Position numbers and translations under genes: made by a program | In this document: piece by piece, positions 42,145 to 54,610 of the stretch | Layout: every line of letters begins with the position of its first letter | Numbering within the stretch: the first letter of the stretch is position 1 | Assembly (NCBI GenBank): GCA_963921825.1 | Contig: OY997592.1 | Coordinates: forward strand, 52,534,336 to 52,598,335 | Reading direction: 5' to 3' | Source: Erodium maritimum | Lineage: Eukaryota > Streptophyta > Magnoliopsida > Geraniales > Geraniaceae | DNA length: 64,000 bases | Notes under the pieces: generated by a model | What the model saw: only the letters and a program-made list of their open reading frames with translations | Databases searched by the model: none | Told to the model about the DNA's origin: nothing

Positions 42145-42890
42145 TCCGTGAATAAGGGCTAAAGAACATATGAAGAAAAAAGTTGAAGATTTGAAACTGG
42201 TGTGACTTGGATGAAGATGGTCTTGTCTCTTTCCTCTCTCTTAAGTAGTAGATGAAACGTTTATGAAGACGGGACGTATCATGATGATGAGGGGCATCAT
42301 TGAGATAAGTAAATAAATTTAAGTTCGTACGAATAGACGTGTCATTACAGTAATACATGTGTCACTTGCAGTTAATTTAAGTAGTTACAGTTCTTTCACA
42401 TGATTTATGGTTATTTCACTAGTACCTGGATGATAAACCTAGTATTGGGACAACAATACACACAGTAATATGATAAACATATCTAGTACTACCTCTATAG
42501 GGTTAAGATTAATCCATTGCAAGTGTATGTAATACATTGTGTCAGATTAGAGTGATGGTAGAAAGGGGCACAAGTACGGATAGAATGCCATTTATGGTTC
42601 ATGATAGTTGTTATTTATAAATCTATCGAGATAGAAGAAAATAACAGATGACTATGTGAGGGGTGCATCAAAATATGTATAAAAATATTCTATAATTACT
42701 CAATAAAATTAACATATGAATAAAACTGCACGCGATTACTTTCAACTACTTTCAAATTTGACATTATTATACTTACAAGGGAGCAACTTCGATGAGACAT
42801 GTAGTTACATCAATTTAGTGGATCGGTTTGGGAAACGCAACAGTAATTATTTCATGTCTTTTCAACTTTGTCACGAGTAATTATAGAATT
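42145..42890. other. Spacer between divergent MULE-2 ORFs
   Basis: No ORF supported. Contains the motifs AGTACCTGG (42421) and AGTATTGG (42441-42448) halfway between the acidic ORF and the 93-aa ORF. Confidence 0.4.
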
Positions 42891-42894
42891 CGGT

Positions 42895-43110
42895 ATAATC
42901 CCCAAAGTTGCTCCACTTTTATGGAGTTTATCACATTAAATTTTAATTTATTTTTTGAAACCGATTTTGCTCAATATCCAAAGGTGCTTCACTGTTATTG
43001 AGTATACGACGTTAAATTTTATTTAATTTCTTTGAAACTAATTTTGTTCAATATCCATAGTTGCTTCACGTTCATGAACTTTACCACATTCATTTTTATT
43101 GTAATTTTTG
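42895..43110. repeat. Three degenerate 77-bp tandem repeats
   Basis: Units starting near 42899, 42976 and 43052, each with a CAATATCCAAAGTTGCTTCAC-like start, followed by ATGGAGTTTATCACATT-like and AATTTTATTTAATTT-like parts. They lie directly upstream of the 93-aa ORF. Confidence 0.75.
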
Positions 43111-43228
43111 TAAAGAATTTTTTTATTCAATCGTATGAACATGGTATTGTTTATTTATATAAATATGACTAAACCATACCCAGAAGTGCATCTCTCTCTC
43201 TCTCTCTGCATTACATCTTCTTCTAGAA

Positions 43229-43510
43229 ATGGCCTTCTCCGTGAACGACGAGGGTAGAAAAATACTTGTTACAAAATCAGGGTTGAGGGAAATGTACACG
43301 GAAAACTTTCACACATGCCATTTGCTCCATATCGAGAAATATAAAACCTTACAATACGAACACCATATCACGATGAGAGGCCTATACGATAATGTTGTAG
43401 CGATTGGTACTGAAGGTTGGCCAAGAAAAAAACTTGAGCGTCATAACAATTACAAGAATTTCTTAGCCATCCAAATGAAAGAAGCTTTAGAAACTGTTTC
43501 CTCTCTATAG
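43229..43510 (+). CDS. 93-aa ORF of unknown function, possibly MULE-2 accessory
   Basis: MAFSVNDEGRKILVTKSGLR..., mixed charged composition, ending ALETVSSL. It has an apparent TATA box (TTATATAAATATG near 43156), a CT-rich leader (43191-43208) and a good ATG context (AGAAATGGCC). No domain recognised. Its position just after the MULE-2 motifs and 77-bp repeats suggests it belongs to that element. Confidence 0.5.
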   Translation: MAFSVNDEGRKILVTKSGLREMYTENFHTCHLLHIEKYKTLQYEHHITMRGLYDNVVAIGTEGWPRKKLERHNNYKNFLAIQMKEALETVSSL

Positions 43511-43521
43511 AATAGGGCTAA

Positions 43522-44835
43522 GGTTGTAAAAGGCGGGCTAGGCGCCCGCCTAGGCGCCCAAAACTGAAGAAACACCACGACCCAAGCTGGTCGGGCGGGA
43601 TAAGGCGTAAGACCGTTCGGGCGGCGATTAAGCGGGCTGGGCGGCTGTTGGGCAGGCCGGGTGGCGATTTGGCGATTCGGGCGACGACTTGACTAACTCG
43701 GACAACTGCAGGAAAAGAAAGAACAAATGATAGAGCTCTAGCAAAAATGACATTGAATAAAGAAGGGTGTTCTGTATTGACTGTTGGGTAGTTCTATTTT
43801 TGCTTCGTTGTTGTTTTTGAGTAAATAGGAAGTTATGGAGCCAAAATAACATCAAGAAGTGAGAAGAAGAAATGACGTTCTATGTTTAGAGCATCCACAA
43901 TGCATAGGCTGGGAGCTGGCATAAGCACAAAAGGAAGAGAGAGAAAGCAAAAAGTAAGAGAGAGAAATTATTTAAATATTGCTGGTGGTAAGAGGGGTGG
44001 TAAGCTCACAGCCGGCGCTTACCGCCGATGGGGAGAAATTTTGAAGAAAAAAGCCAAGAACAGTCAGCACGAACAGGCTAGCATTGCAGTGATGCCAACT
44101 ATAAGACTGAAAATATTAATTTAATATCTCGACAGTCAGTCTTACCACAATTTGTTGATTGTTATCATTGTGGTTGCTCTTATGAACTCGGGGAAGAGGC
44201 ACTTGGGAAAAAGGAGATTTTTTGAGAAATAGGAAAGGATCTTGGGAAGTGTTACTAGGGTTGCCATACATGACAGAATTTATTAAGTAAATTAATAAAT
44301 TAATATATTGTAATAAATATAATTTTTTTGAGAGCCAAATCAAGGTCGAGTTCTAGAATACTCAGAAGAATGCTTGTAATTGCAATGGACATCCAATTTA
44401 ATTGGTTCCATTTCTGTGCAATCCTAGCCATTAATTACAATGGATCGGATTGGATTTGGAATAATAATGCAGAAAATATGAAAAAATCTTGAGAAGTGCT
44501 ACGGACCCAACATGTCTTACTTTTTTAATAAATTAATAAATAATGTAATTTTTAATTATTAAATAATATAATAAAAATTAACGGGACTATATGGTTAATT
44601 GGTTAGTAAAAAGGTGAATTAGAAAAAAATATCAGTAACTATATAAATTGGGTTGTAAGGTTTGAGCTTATCAAATGCGAAATGGGTTGAATTAGTATCT
44701 AATAAGGTATTAAAATATTATATATATATATATATATATATTAATAATTAAAAATAATAAAATCCACTTAGGCTCTGACTAGTCCCCGCCTAGCGCCTAG
44801 GGGTCCTCGCCGCCCGACTAGCGCCGTTTACAACC
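43522..44835. mobile_element. hAT-like non-autonomous element, second copy with nested MITE
   Basis: Starts GGTTGTAAAAGGCGGGCTAGG and ends GGCGCTAGTCGGGCGG on the complement, finishing in GTTTACAACC. Relative of 40692-41201 in the terminal and subterminal TAGGCG motifs. It contains the Tourist-like MITE 43889-44179 and a TA run near 44718-44741. No ORF supported. Confidence 0.6.
43889..44179. mobile_element. Tourist-like MITE with TTA target duplication
   Basis: Left end GAGCATCCACAATGC, right end ATTGTGGTTGCTC, flanked by TTA (43886-43888 and 44180-44182). The ends resemble those of the Harbinger element at 6279-8427, which could represent the family that mobilised it. 291 bp, no coding. 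Confidence 0.75.
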
Positions 44836-47113
44836 ATGGCTATATGTTATCGTATTTTGTCAATAAAATAGCCAAATGGGCCTATATGTTATCTACCTTT
44901 ATCTTGTTTTTAGTTCATAATACAGTAGAAGATGCAGTATAACATAAACAAAATTGCTTCATTCAGTTACTTCATCAATTGCTCTCAATTGTCTTCAACA
45001 AATAAATTGCTCTATAAGGCCTTCAACAAGCCAATTAGTATGGGATATCTTTGATTAAGTAAACTTATTACAACCAGATATCTCATTGCACAACCTTCAG
45101 AGGACCCCTGATTTTTTTAGCAGGGTTATTGAGAATGAGAGTGATGGCGAAGGTGTTCATGAAACAGATAAAGGTAGTGGGGGATGCTACGGGAGGGAAG
45201 TTTATGAAGGTGTCGATGGAACAGATGAAGATGGTGGTGGTTGCGGCAACATGGGTGGGGTTGGAGGAGTTAATGGAAGTGAAGGTGTGGAGGCGGCAAG
45301 ATGAGTGGTGGTGTAGGAGTTGATGGAGCATTTCATACGAGTCCAACAACCTAGGTTATGCCGGTCATTGGACCGCATGAAGTAAGGGCTTGGGCGTCAA
45401 TTAGGTGCCCCACATCGGTGGTAGGAAAACTAGGCAGGTAATTTGTCCACGGTAACACGTTGGTTGCAGGGATGGAAGATAAGCCGAGTGGGACAATTGA
45501 GGTCGTTAGAGTTTGTATCGCCAGTCTTAATAAGGTTTCGTCGGATCTAGGTTGTTGCTAACACTATTTGGAAATGTCTCCCTTCAAGTCATTCAACCTA
45601 CACGGGAGTAACGTATAGTCCTTTTGCAAAGGATGATGCTCCCATCAGAAGAGGGGACTTAGGTTTCGTCCCTTGGGATGACAATTTTTTTTGTGCTATG
45701 TGTTACGGTTATGTGGTCGGTACTTATGGAAATGTTGTGGGAAGGTAGACCGCCGATTGCAACGGTTCCAATGGACTTGGATTAAGCGTATGGGTCCACT
45801 TGTAATACGTGTGGAAACACATGTACCTCTCATTACAGATATTTAATGCACCAGTGACGAAGTGACCACCCAACTTCTCTACGAACTAAAATAATTACAT
45901 GTTGAATTAGGAGTGGTAGATGAAGAGATATATTGTACATAATTAAATATTTTGAAATTTTGAAAGACCATCATACTAGGTAATCTTTAATATCATGAAT
46001 TATCCGAACTTGCAATGACTACTGAAAATAACAAATTAGTCTTTGATATTGTATCTTATCTTAAAGGTTTCAATATCAATCATCACAATCCCTATAATGA
46101 AACAAACGATTTCCCTTTATAGAATAGAATACCCATTGGACTCCAATGTTCTTCATCTGTAAGATTACAACACTACGACTCTGCAAAACTCTCATGCTTG
46201 CCTAGAAGCAACATCCCCAAGAGCTGTCAATGACATTTTAGCATTTTAATAATCTTACCCTGCCCGAGCATAAGCCGCAAGGGTTACACGCCAATACGCT
46301 GATACCGTGTTCTGAAGTGTCCTACTGGATATACATACTACATTAGATTTTCAGCTTACTCGTCATTAAAGGGAGCAAGTTGGCCTAACCCCAAGTAGGG
46401 ATTGTGGCCATTAAGGAGACGGTACATGACAAGCAAGTACGTTGCCCGATTATTTCCTTCCTCTTTTGCGCGCTTTAGATCCATACACCTTCTTGTGTTA
46501 TGATGCACACGACTTCTGGTGTGAACTTGCAGTGGAGGTTGCGGAGAAAATTGATCGTATGTAGGAACTCATAGAATACCTTGCACCTATTTCCATAACC
46601 TAGCAAGTAGACAGTAGGAAGTGAAACACATTTAATAACCATAATGCATTGCAAACAAAGGACAGTCACACATTACCATGGTTAGAAGTTGAGCAAGACC
46701 TTATCGATGTCTTCATGATCTTGAACTGTAAGAGAAACTATTTGTTCTATGATTTCAGTAGGGAAGAATCCACCATCCATATTACGATCTTAAACATGAA
46801 GATTAAATAGATTGCAGTTAGTTGAAATATAAGTCACTATAAAGGGAATCAAGCAAAACTATTGGGTTTAGTGGGATGCAAGAGGCGTCACGTTCTCTCG
46901 TGCACACAACTGAGATTAATATTTTTATTCCTAATTTTTCAGTTCTGTAAATATAATTATTTCACAACAGTTTATCCGTTTATGGAATTGTTTTCTAATT
47001 CTATTTACTTTACAATTAATGTCGTAAATGTAATCAATTAAGAAAAATTGTTGCTGCATATTTCATTTTCATACAATTATATCGTTATTCAATATGAAAA
47101 AACCAATAACGAT
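44836..47113. other. Unrecognised intergenic sequence
   Basis: No supported gene. A minus-strand 88-codon ORF at 45083-45349 is Thr/Ser-rich and has no family I recognise. AT-rich with scattered stops. May contain old TE debris. Ends at ACGAT, the target site of solo LTR C. Confidence 0.4.
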
Positions 47114-50100
47114 TGTCACACCTCAAATCCGGTTTTGACCGGACTCGAGCCGTGAACTAAAACAATAATAATTTTAATCGAAAATAAAGCCAACAAGTCT
47201 CAATTCATAATTTTAAAACTTTTAACAATCTCAGAAACTCGGTAAATACAGCGGTAAAACAATTCAAAAGATAATGATACGTCTCTAGACTACAATCCCG
47301 AATCCCCGTCAGCTCCCTAGCTCTGAGAACCCTGTTAGTACAAGTCCCGCTCAACACCTGAAACACAACAAAGTAAGGGGTGAGCTTACGCTTAGTAGGA
47401 AAAGTAGTTAAGGTTCGGAACCACAGTTCATCACCACGGGTAACCGTCTAATTAGGGCATACTAGTAAAGCACAACTATTAGAAACAAGTTAAACGATTA
47501 CTCCAAGACAACACATGGCCTTCACTCAGGCACAAACCGTAAAGCACCTCACAACGAACCGAACTCATACCACTTTCCACAACTAGCTCTTGACACCCAT
47601 CACCTAACGATTCTCAGTGAACAACGCCTACGGTTATCTCACAACCGACCACACGTGCGAACTCGCACGACAACACCGGAAATAGGTATAACAACACCTC
47701 GAGTCACCAAAAACTCTCACAAGACCAAAGTCCCACTTAACCCAACGTACAAACCAGACCGCCCGCACGACACACACAACAGACAACGCACAAAGCCCAA
47801 CCACGCGCACAACGCATACAACAGACCCACCATAAACATAGTATAACCATTTCCAACGTCTCCGGCTATCACAACCCGTCCACTTATGTCGCACTGGAAC
47901 ACGAAGCCTCAATCTCGACACCCGGTTACCGATCACTTTCACAAGTCATAAACATACTTAAAAGAATTGCACAAAGCCAAACAGAAAGAAAAAGAACACA
48001 AGGCGAGATACACACATATATCGTACAACAATTCCAATGTCGTTGAATGCACTAAACCATTTGCACTGAGTCTCTTATATCGTACTGGACCACACAACAT
48101 CAGTCCCGATATCTTCCCCTCACTGAGACTGGGGGTAACATCCTCGACCGGAAATCCCTAAGTCCGATGTCTTCCGCGCACACAGACACGGGCCATACTC
48201 TTCCCGTCACACAGACTCGGGCAATACTTTTCCCCTCACTGAGAGTGGGGGTAACATCCTCGAGCGGAAATCCCTCAGTCCGATGTCTTCCGCGCACACA
48301 GACACGGGCCATACTCTTCCCCTCACACAGACTCGGGCAATACTCTTAATACGTACTAGACCGACACATACTTCGGTCGTACACCGTCCCGGACTACGAA
48401 TCTTCGGGACACTGATCACGCCATCATTGGCCTCGATACACTACACCGGAACTATCCCTCGGTGTAGGTACTACTCTGGCTACGCCGTCTCTTGGGGCCC
48501 ACAAACAGGGTATAACACACAACACAATCCACTGATGGTCTCGGTATATCAACCGGGCCATCTCAACATAGCACACAACTGGTCTATCACTCACCCGGTC
48601 ATATCACAACCAAGGGTTCACGTCATCAAACATGGCACACTTGCCCACACATAGTCACATCATGCAACACCGAGTATAATCTTATTTAGACTCTCACACA
48701 GCGAGTATAGCACACAACACGGAATCCTAAGGCTCGACATGGCCCATCTACCAGCACGACAATTTCCCAAGTATTTAAAGCAGGTAATCTAGTAAATCAC
48801 ATCCTATATGTTACTAATACTCGTCCGGTATTTAGTAATTGAAAGCAAGTATTCTAGTGAATCACATCCTATATGCCATCTAGGACCTTTCCGGTTATTA
48901 TTATTTCCTAATCATGCTCGCTAGTAACTTTCTGTAATTAAAGCGGTATCCGCTACTTTCCCTACCTCAAGATGATAACAACAGCTGCGTCTCCTAGCTG
49001 CTGACGTCCTGGCCTAACACCGGTCTTCTCGGGCGAAGTCCGCGAAATCCAAGTCTGGTTTTTTAACAGAGAAGAAAGTCCAATTAGTTCCGGTATGTCC
49101 AAAGTCCTCGAAATTGTCCAAAACGTCCTTTAAATAATCAATTTTTAAGTCAAATAATTAAATAATTATTTAATTAAAACTGTGACCCGGATCCGACCCG
49201 GATCCGCGAACCAGACCCGGATCCGACCCGGCCCAGAAACCAGACCCGGACCCGGTCCAGACCCAACCTAGACCCGAGTCCTGACCCAATCCAGACCCGG
49301 TCCAACCCGAGTTCAGACCCTGTACAGACCCGGACCTTAGATCTGGGCCTGGCCCAGAGCCCGTCCTGATCCAGGCCCATGTCCAGAACGTCCTGGCCCA
49401 GCTCCTCTAGGCCCACACCCTGGCCCAGGGCCCGACCCACTGGCCCAAGGGATGTCCGGCCCAAGGCCTGTCCGGCCCAAGGCTCGTCCAACCTCGTCCT
49501 CGAACTCGTTCAGCTCCGACGAGTCAGGGTTCTCCGGCCGTCGTGCACAGCGTCAGAGACGCTCGAAAATGGGAGGAACGAAGGAAGAGAAGGCGTCACG
49601 GACGTCGGCGAAGCCGTGGCCGTGACGGCAGAGGCTCGAGCACAACCCAAACCCGCCCCCGTTTCAGATCTGCGGTTCATAAAGCTCGCCGGCGATGGTT
49701 CAGAACAAAACCGCTCGAATCGAGCTCGGGACGCCACGAAAAAAGGCGAAGTGAGGCCGGGGAAGAAGGAAAATGGGGAGAGGAAGCACAAACCGTGCGA
49801 TTTCCCCGTCGTCGGCGTCGATCGATCTCGGGAACACGAACCCGAGGTGTTCTCTGGCGATTCCTTCTCGACTCTACGTGTGGTGGCTCGATCTCACTCA
49901 GAAGGGACGGAGAAGGTGAGTGGTGGCGATGGCGAGGTCGTAGATGGAGAGGGAGAGCTCGAGAGGGAGAGGATGGTTCGAGAGAGAATGGAGAAGAGCG
50001 AGAAGAGAGCGGTGACGTTTTTTTGCCTCGGTTCGCGTGCAATGAGAGGAAGAAGACGATGCTGACGGGTCGGGTGCGTAGGGTTTGGGACGGGTTACGC

Positions 50101-50302
50101 GGGTTGGGCCTGACCCCGAGCGTCTGGGCTTGGCCCGGGTCAGATACTTGGGCCCAAACTTGGCCTAGATCCCAGTCCAGCCCAAAACCTTATTCCCCCC
50201 CCCCCCTTTGATTTTTCTTTTCAAAATTCAGTCGTTGCAAAAACCCACCTCGACGTTTCAAATTGCGAAGGATTACCCTTTTGAAATAAATCGGGCTTTA
50301 CA
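47114..50302 (-). mobile_element. Solo LTR C (3189 bp) with 5-bp TSD, minus orientation
   Basis: On the plus strand it starts TGTCACACCTC and ends GGGCTTTACA. The 5 bp ACGAT flank both sides (47109-47113 and 50303-50307). The family differs from A/B but shares the ...GTGACA-type end, minus orientation and large size. It contains two 116-bp direct repeats (48116-48347) and a CCGGATCCGACC-rich stretch (49180-49330). ORFs inside are overlapping and show no domain. No internal retroelement part. Confidence 0.9.
48116..48347. repeat. Two 116-bp tandem repeats in solo LTR C
   Basis: Both units begin CCCCTCACTGAGA and contain GGGGGTAACATCCTCGA, AGTCCGATGTCTTCCGCGC and ACACAGACTCGGGCAATAC; first copy 48116-48231, second 48232-48347. 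Confidence 0.85.
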
Positions 50303-50564
50303 ACGATCCCTCATTATTCATGGACTGACAGAGCTAAATCCGCCACTTCACTTTCTTGATATTCATGAGAATGATGGACACAATCCTCCATCCAGACACA
50401 GAAGTTCGAGGAACTGGCTCTGTAAGTCCAGTCCTTATCCACGCCATCGGAGCAGCCGGAAGGTAGCTCGGCCCCTGCTGCCCGTCAACGGGACCGAGTC
50501 GCACCTGCGACTCCCAGCGCAGGGACGGGAGGAGATGGGGGCGCCCTCGCGCCTTGTTTTGCGC

Positions 50565-50683
50565 ATTTAGAATTCCCACGATTTGATGGACGTGTTGACC
50601 CGACTACATGGCTGAATAGGTGCGAGAGTTACTTTCTCCACCAACGCACGACGCAGGAGGAGAAAGTTTTCAATGTCAAGTGA
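50565..50683 (+). pseudogene. Ty3/gypsy gag fragment
   Basis: The plus strand reads EFPRFDGRVDPTTWL, then NRCESYFLHQRTTQEEKVF, the conserved core of plant Ty3/gypsy Gag (Retrotrans_gag). A stop follows directly. About 40 codons remain, with no protease or reverse transcriptase nearby. Solo LTR C is inserted about 260 bp upstream. Confidence 0.75.
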
Positions 50684-50948
50684 TGTTGGCGCTTCTACTT
50701 AATTAGAGAAGTTGATATCTAGACAACATCCGAAAGGTGGTTCGTTGTTAATGGGAGAGGATTGAGATTATCATTGTAGGAGTATGCATTCATTTAAGGG
50801 GATGATTTGTGGACAATTCCCCCCGAATACGTTCTGGACCAAAAGGAGATAGTGGAGACGCAACATATATGTGTATGCATGCATCCATGCAACATTTGGA
50901 AGATACTCTTCAAGAAATAACTAATAAGGAAGTTGTATAGGGTATATA

Positions 50949-51230
50949 TTAAAGTCTATCTAGGATGCAGTAGTTTTGTACGTAAACTCCAACAATTATG
51001 TGATCACATACCACTTTCAGTTGACCTCCAACACAGATGGTTAACAATGTAAGCACCGAGTTGAACATAAAATAGTAAAACAGGTTGTGTTGTGTGCACA
51101 ACCAAACACATAGAGCTGGAATTACAAGGGCACCGTATCGAGGAATGGATGATTGAAAAGAACGTTGGAATCTAACGAAAGAATTTATGTGTGGAGGTAG
51201 CAACAGATCTTCATGAGAATGATGTTTCAA
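50949..51230 (-). other. Unrecognised 93-codon minus ORF
   Basis: Open frame on the minus strand with a hydrophobic middle (ALVIPALCVWLCTQ, NLFYYFMFNSVLTLL). Its first codons overlap the perfect hairpin at 51198-51252. No family recognised; it could be a captured gene scrap or chance. Confidence 0.2.
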
Positions 51231-51252
51231 ACGTCATGAAGATCTGTTGCTA
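51198..51252. repeat. Perfect 19-bp inverted repeat with 17-bp loop
   Basis: TAGCAACAGATCTTCATGA (51198-51216) and its exact complement (51234-51252) around GAATGATGTTTCAAACG. Confidence 0.9.
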
Positions 51253-51264
51253 CATCAAATCATT

Positions 51265-51471
51265 GTAGAATTAGGAAAGCTTGGAAAAATAGAAAAAACA
51301 TAAATGAGTCTTATTTCCCTTTTCTAGTCAAACTAGGTTTTTCCTTTTCTAGTCCAACTACCCTTTTTTTCTTTTCTTTCTTATAGCTAAAATAAAATAC
51401 CACATATATATTTTAATAGGGTTGGCCAAAAATCCCCTAATTCTTATTGAAGTTTTCGGCCCAACCTATTA

Positions 51472-51518
<47 letters not shown>

Positions 51519-52583
51519 GTTTTATTTCAGTTAAATAAATATCGTGCAAGTCAATTTATTAATTACAAATAATAACATAATTTTATGAATAAGTAATTAA
51601 ATAAATGGGATAATTATATCAAATATAATTACTTTAAACTTATTTAAGTCGAACCTCCAAGTTCCAATTCGCCGTGGGCTTCACTCGATTGTTTATGTCC
51701 CGTTATATTCACATGATCTTGGCAATGAGCCCGAAATGTACATTTCGTTCACAAGTTATGAATAACTCCTATCAAGGTCCATAACTATCCAAGTCATATG
51801 AATTGTGTCAATTCTTTTTGTCAGCACCTATCTTCATAAGTATCCTTATACTTTGTCGTTTGGTAACATCATGATTGAACACAAGCATAGAAGCATCATC
51901 CTTGTTCTATGTTCTGTCTTTGGTTTCTTTATCACGAGTTCAGATTGTATGTGACAACTCTTTGTTCACTCGAATGACCATGCTTCATTTTACAACCTTC
52001 AACTCATCAAGGAGCCCAATGATATCTAACTTATGTTGATGGCATAAGTGACAAGATCTCATTGACAATCACCCGTACTTCTCATATGCATGTTTCCATA
52101 TCTGAGCACAACCTTTAAGACCGTCTTTTTAGGAGTATTGTTAGGTTGTGTCAAGACATGAATCCACACATGTATGATATATGATTTTTCAAGGTTATAT
52201 GACTAAGATATACTTTGGTAAATGATAAATACTCATGTCCATGTTTTATGGAGTATTCTCAAGGTGGCTCATCCAATACTAACTCTTTTTAACATTTGTT
52301 ATGTTGACTTATATCTCAATATGCATGATCAGTAAAACGAGATCATCTAATCAACCATCACATTATTTCTACCTATCGGTTTAGACTAAGGATGAATGAA
52401 TAAACTCACTCATTTGTTCCTAAGAGTTCTACTATCGGGGAACGGCACCTCGATATCTTAAAAATAGTAGTATATTCATATAGTTAACATTACATCACAT
52501 TTCAATGAAAACACTTTTCCATTTTATTAATCACAAATAACTTTGTATTGTAGATTGTGGTTTGTCCTAGGGCACAAAAATCA
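51265..52583 (-). mobile_element. Copia-type LTR-like sequence
   Basis: 52140-52583 matches the LTR at 1-529 in order: GTATTCTCAAGG, TCTCAATATGCATGATCA, CTAAGAGTTCTACTAT and TTTGTCCTAGGGC. Same minus orientation. The left end is uncertain (TG at 51265 is a guess) and no target duplication was confirmed. It contains a TA microsatellite (about 51473-51514). Confidence 0.45.
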
Positions 52584-53484
52584 ATAAGGAATACCATTCT
52601 CCACGGGATAACAAGTACATCACATATATTTTGTCGGACACGTGTCCCAAGACGTAGGAATCACAAACGCCAAGTCGTGTGGCAAGACCCCACAACATGG
52701 GAGCTATTCCCCACGGCATAGGATGACACAATTTCTTAAATATAGATTTAGACCATTTACAATATGAAAATGAGAGTTCCAAAAGTATGAAAAATACTGA
52801 GTCTTCAGAGATAGAGCCTTGAAGGTCTTGTCAAGGAGAGAGGAGGAGCTCCATCGCCATGGGTAGCTTTGTTTAGCCTTCGAGGGCAAGGAGCGCAAGA
52901 GGGAAATCAACATTGTGTGCAAGAGAGAAAATGAGAGAAGAGGCAGAAGGTGTTCATTGTGTTCTAGGAGAGACTCATCACCGACGGATACAACCTCCCA
53001 GAACAGAGAGCAGATACTATGTTTCGATTACTATATATTCGATAAATCCATCAAAATAACATGATTTTTGCATATTACTTAGTTCAATAAATTTTTTAGA
53101 ACAACAACAACAACATATATATGATGAATAATTTAATTTTTGATCTCATATATTTGAAATTGTAATTTATTTAATTCCTTACCTACAGATACAATATATC
53201 TGTTGCTATAGTGTTAAATTAAGACAACGGTTCTACATCCGTGGCTGGAGGTTCAAATATCCATGGGTAAAGTTGTTTGACCAAACTTTGTCGAATTGAT
53301 TGACTACAAAGTTCGGGAGGTTTTAACTGTTCGATAATAGGATTTTGGACATACGAATAATATTTACCACATTACGTACAACATGAATGGTATTGATTAC
53401 ATAATATTTCAACGAAAGACATACATACTGATTGAAATGGTCAATTTTACTATGTTCAATAAACATATACTATACTACGAATGT
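52584..53484. other. Unrecognised sequence between Copia-type LTR and solo LTR D
   Basis: No ORF with family support. It may be internal or flanking sequence of the Copia-type element. Ends at AAAAT, the target of solo LTR D. Confidence 0.4.
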
Positions 53485-54029
53485 AAAATTGTCACGCCCC
53501 AATTTCAGCGAACCGAACTAGGGACGCGAACGATTAAAAAGTTACAAAACTTGAAGCCTGTTTTCATTAAATCACTTTAAAAGCCAGTTTAGTTCAACAA
53601 AAAAAAAATAATATTTACAACTCAAAATATAGTCCCAACACTTGGACAAAACGAGGTACACGTCACTAGACTCAAAACACCCAGAAACCCGCTTCAAGCT
53701 CTTCAAGCTTCAGAAGCTCACCTAGTCCAGACTGCGAACGGTACCTATAGGAAAAGCAGCTAGGGGTGAGCGATCGCTCACCACCACAGATAACAGACTG
53801 ACTACGACATACTTAGCAAACAAAGCCGGTGACACCAACAACGACTCAAAAGACACACACACGACCAAAAAAGATACTTTCCTCAATCGACTCAACACTC
53901 GGACACGTTATGTAGACCCCACACTACGATTGACGACCTCCTCCAAGACACGACTGACCACACAATACCAAACAAGATCACAAAGGATCGCAAACCAGCT
54001 GCTCAGTAACCAATCTCTGTATCTCGCCC

Positions 54030-54225
54030 TTTCCGATCCCAGTCGGGCCAGGGGGTCGACCTGTCGCGCAACTTCTCCCGATCCCAGTCGGGAGGCTAAC
54101 CCACAACCTCTCCGCTTCACCCGATCCCAGTCGGGTGGTTAGCCACACCCGCACGTCCTTCCCCCGATCCCAGTCGGGGAGCTAGCCCACAACCTCTCCG
54201 CTTCTCCCGATCCCAATCGGGAGGC
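54030..54225. repeat. Five CCCGATCCCAGTCGGG palindromes in solo LTR D
   Basis: Imperfect hairpin units (CCGATCCCAGTCGGG and variants) near 54035, 54077, 54120, 54164 and 54207, about 43 bp apart, each followed by a GGCTAG/GGTTAG and CACAACCTCTCCGCTTC-type spacer. Not seen at the matching place in A or B. Confidence 0.75.
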
Positions 54226-54299
54226 TAGTTACACCACACAACCTCCACCAGTATCAAGTAACCAATCACAATCACAAACAAGTTCAAACAGACAGTAAC

Positions 54300-54610
54300 G
54301 ACACCGGTGACAACTCCACAGGCACTCAAGGCCAACAAGACACCAACAACCAAACACAGGTTCAACAACCCTACGGACCCTCATGGCCACCCAAGACACC
54401 AACGGTAAAGTACGGGTTCACAACCCCACGGGCACTCACGGCCACCCAAAACACCGAAATGACAACACGGCCTCTCACGGCCACCCAAGACTCAACAATA
54501 AATAACACGGGCTCTCAAGGCCACCCAAACTCGACAATAAATAACACGGGCTCTCAAGGCCACCCAACTCAACAATAAATAACACGGCTCTCAAGGCCAC
54601 CCAAACTCAA
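54300..54610 (-). repeat. Minisatellite of solo LTR D
   Basis: Units such as CGGGCTCTCAAGGCCACCCA, the reverse complement of the A/B array. Confidence 0.8.

Noticed and set aside
48116..48347. CRISPR-like repeat array
   Set aside because: Only two long units, no short repeat/spacer structure, and a plant genome context.
49379..50211. Two overlapping 220-codon ORFs within solo LTR C
   Set aside because: GC-rich, Arg/Ser-rich, overlapping on both strands, no domain; they lie inside an LTR bounded by target duplications.
50949..51230. Membrane-protein gene
   Set aside because: Hydrophobic stretch only, no family match, overlaps a hairpin; kept as an uncertain entry with low confidence.
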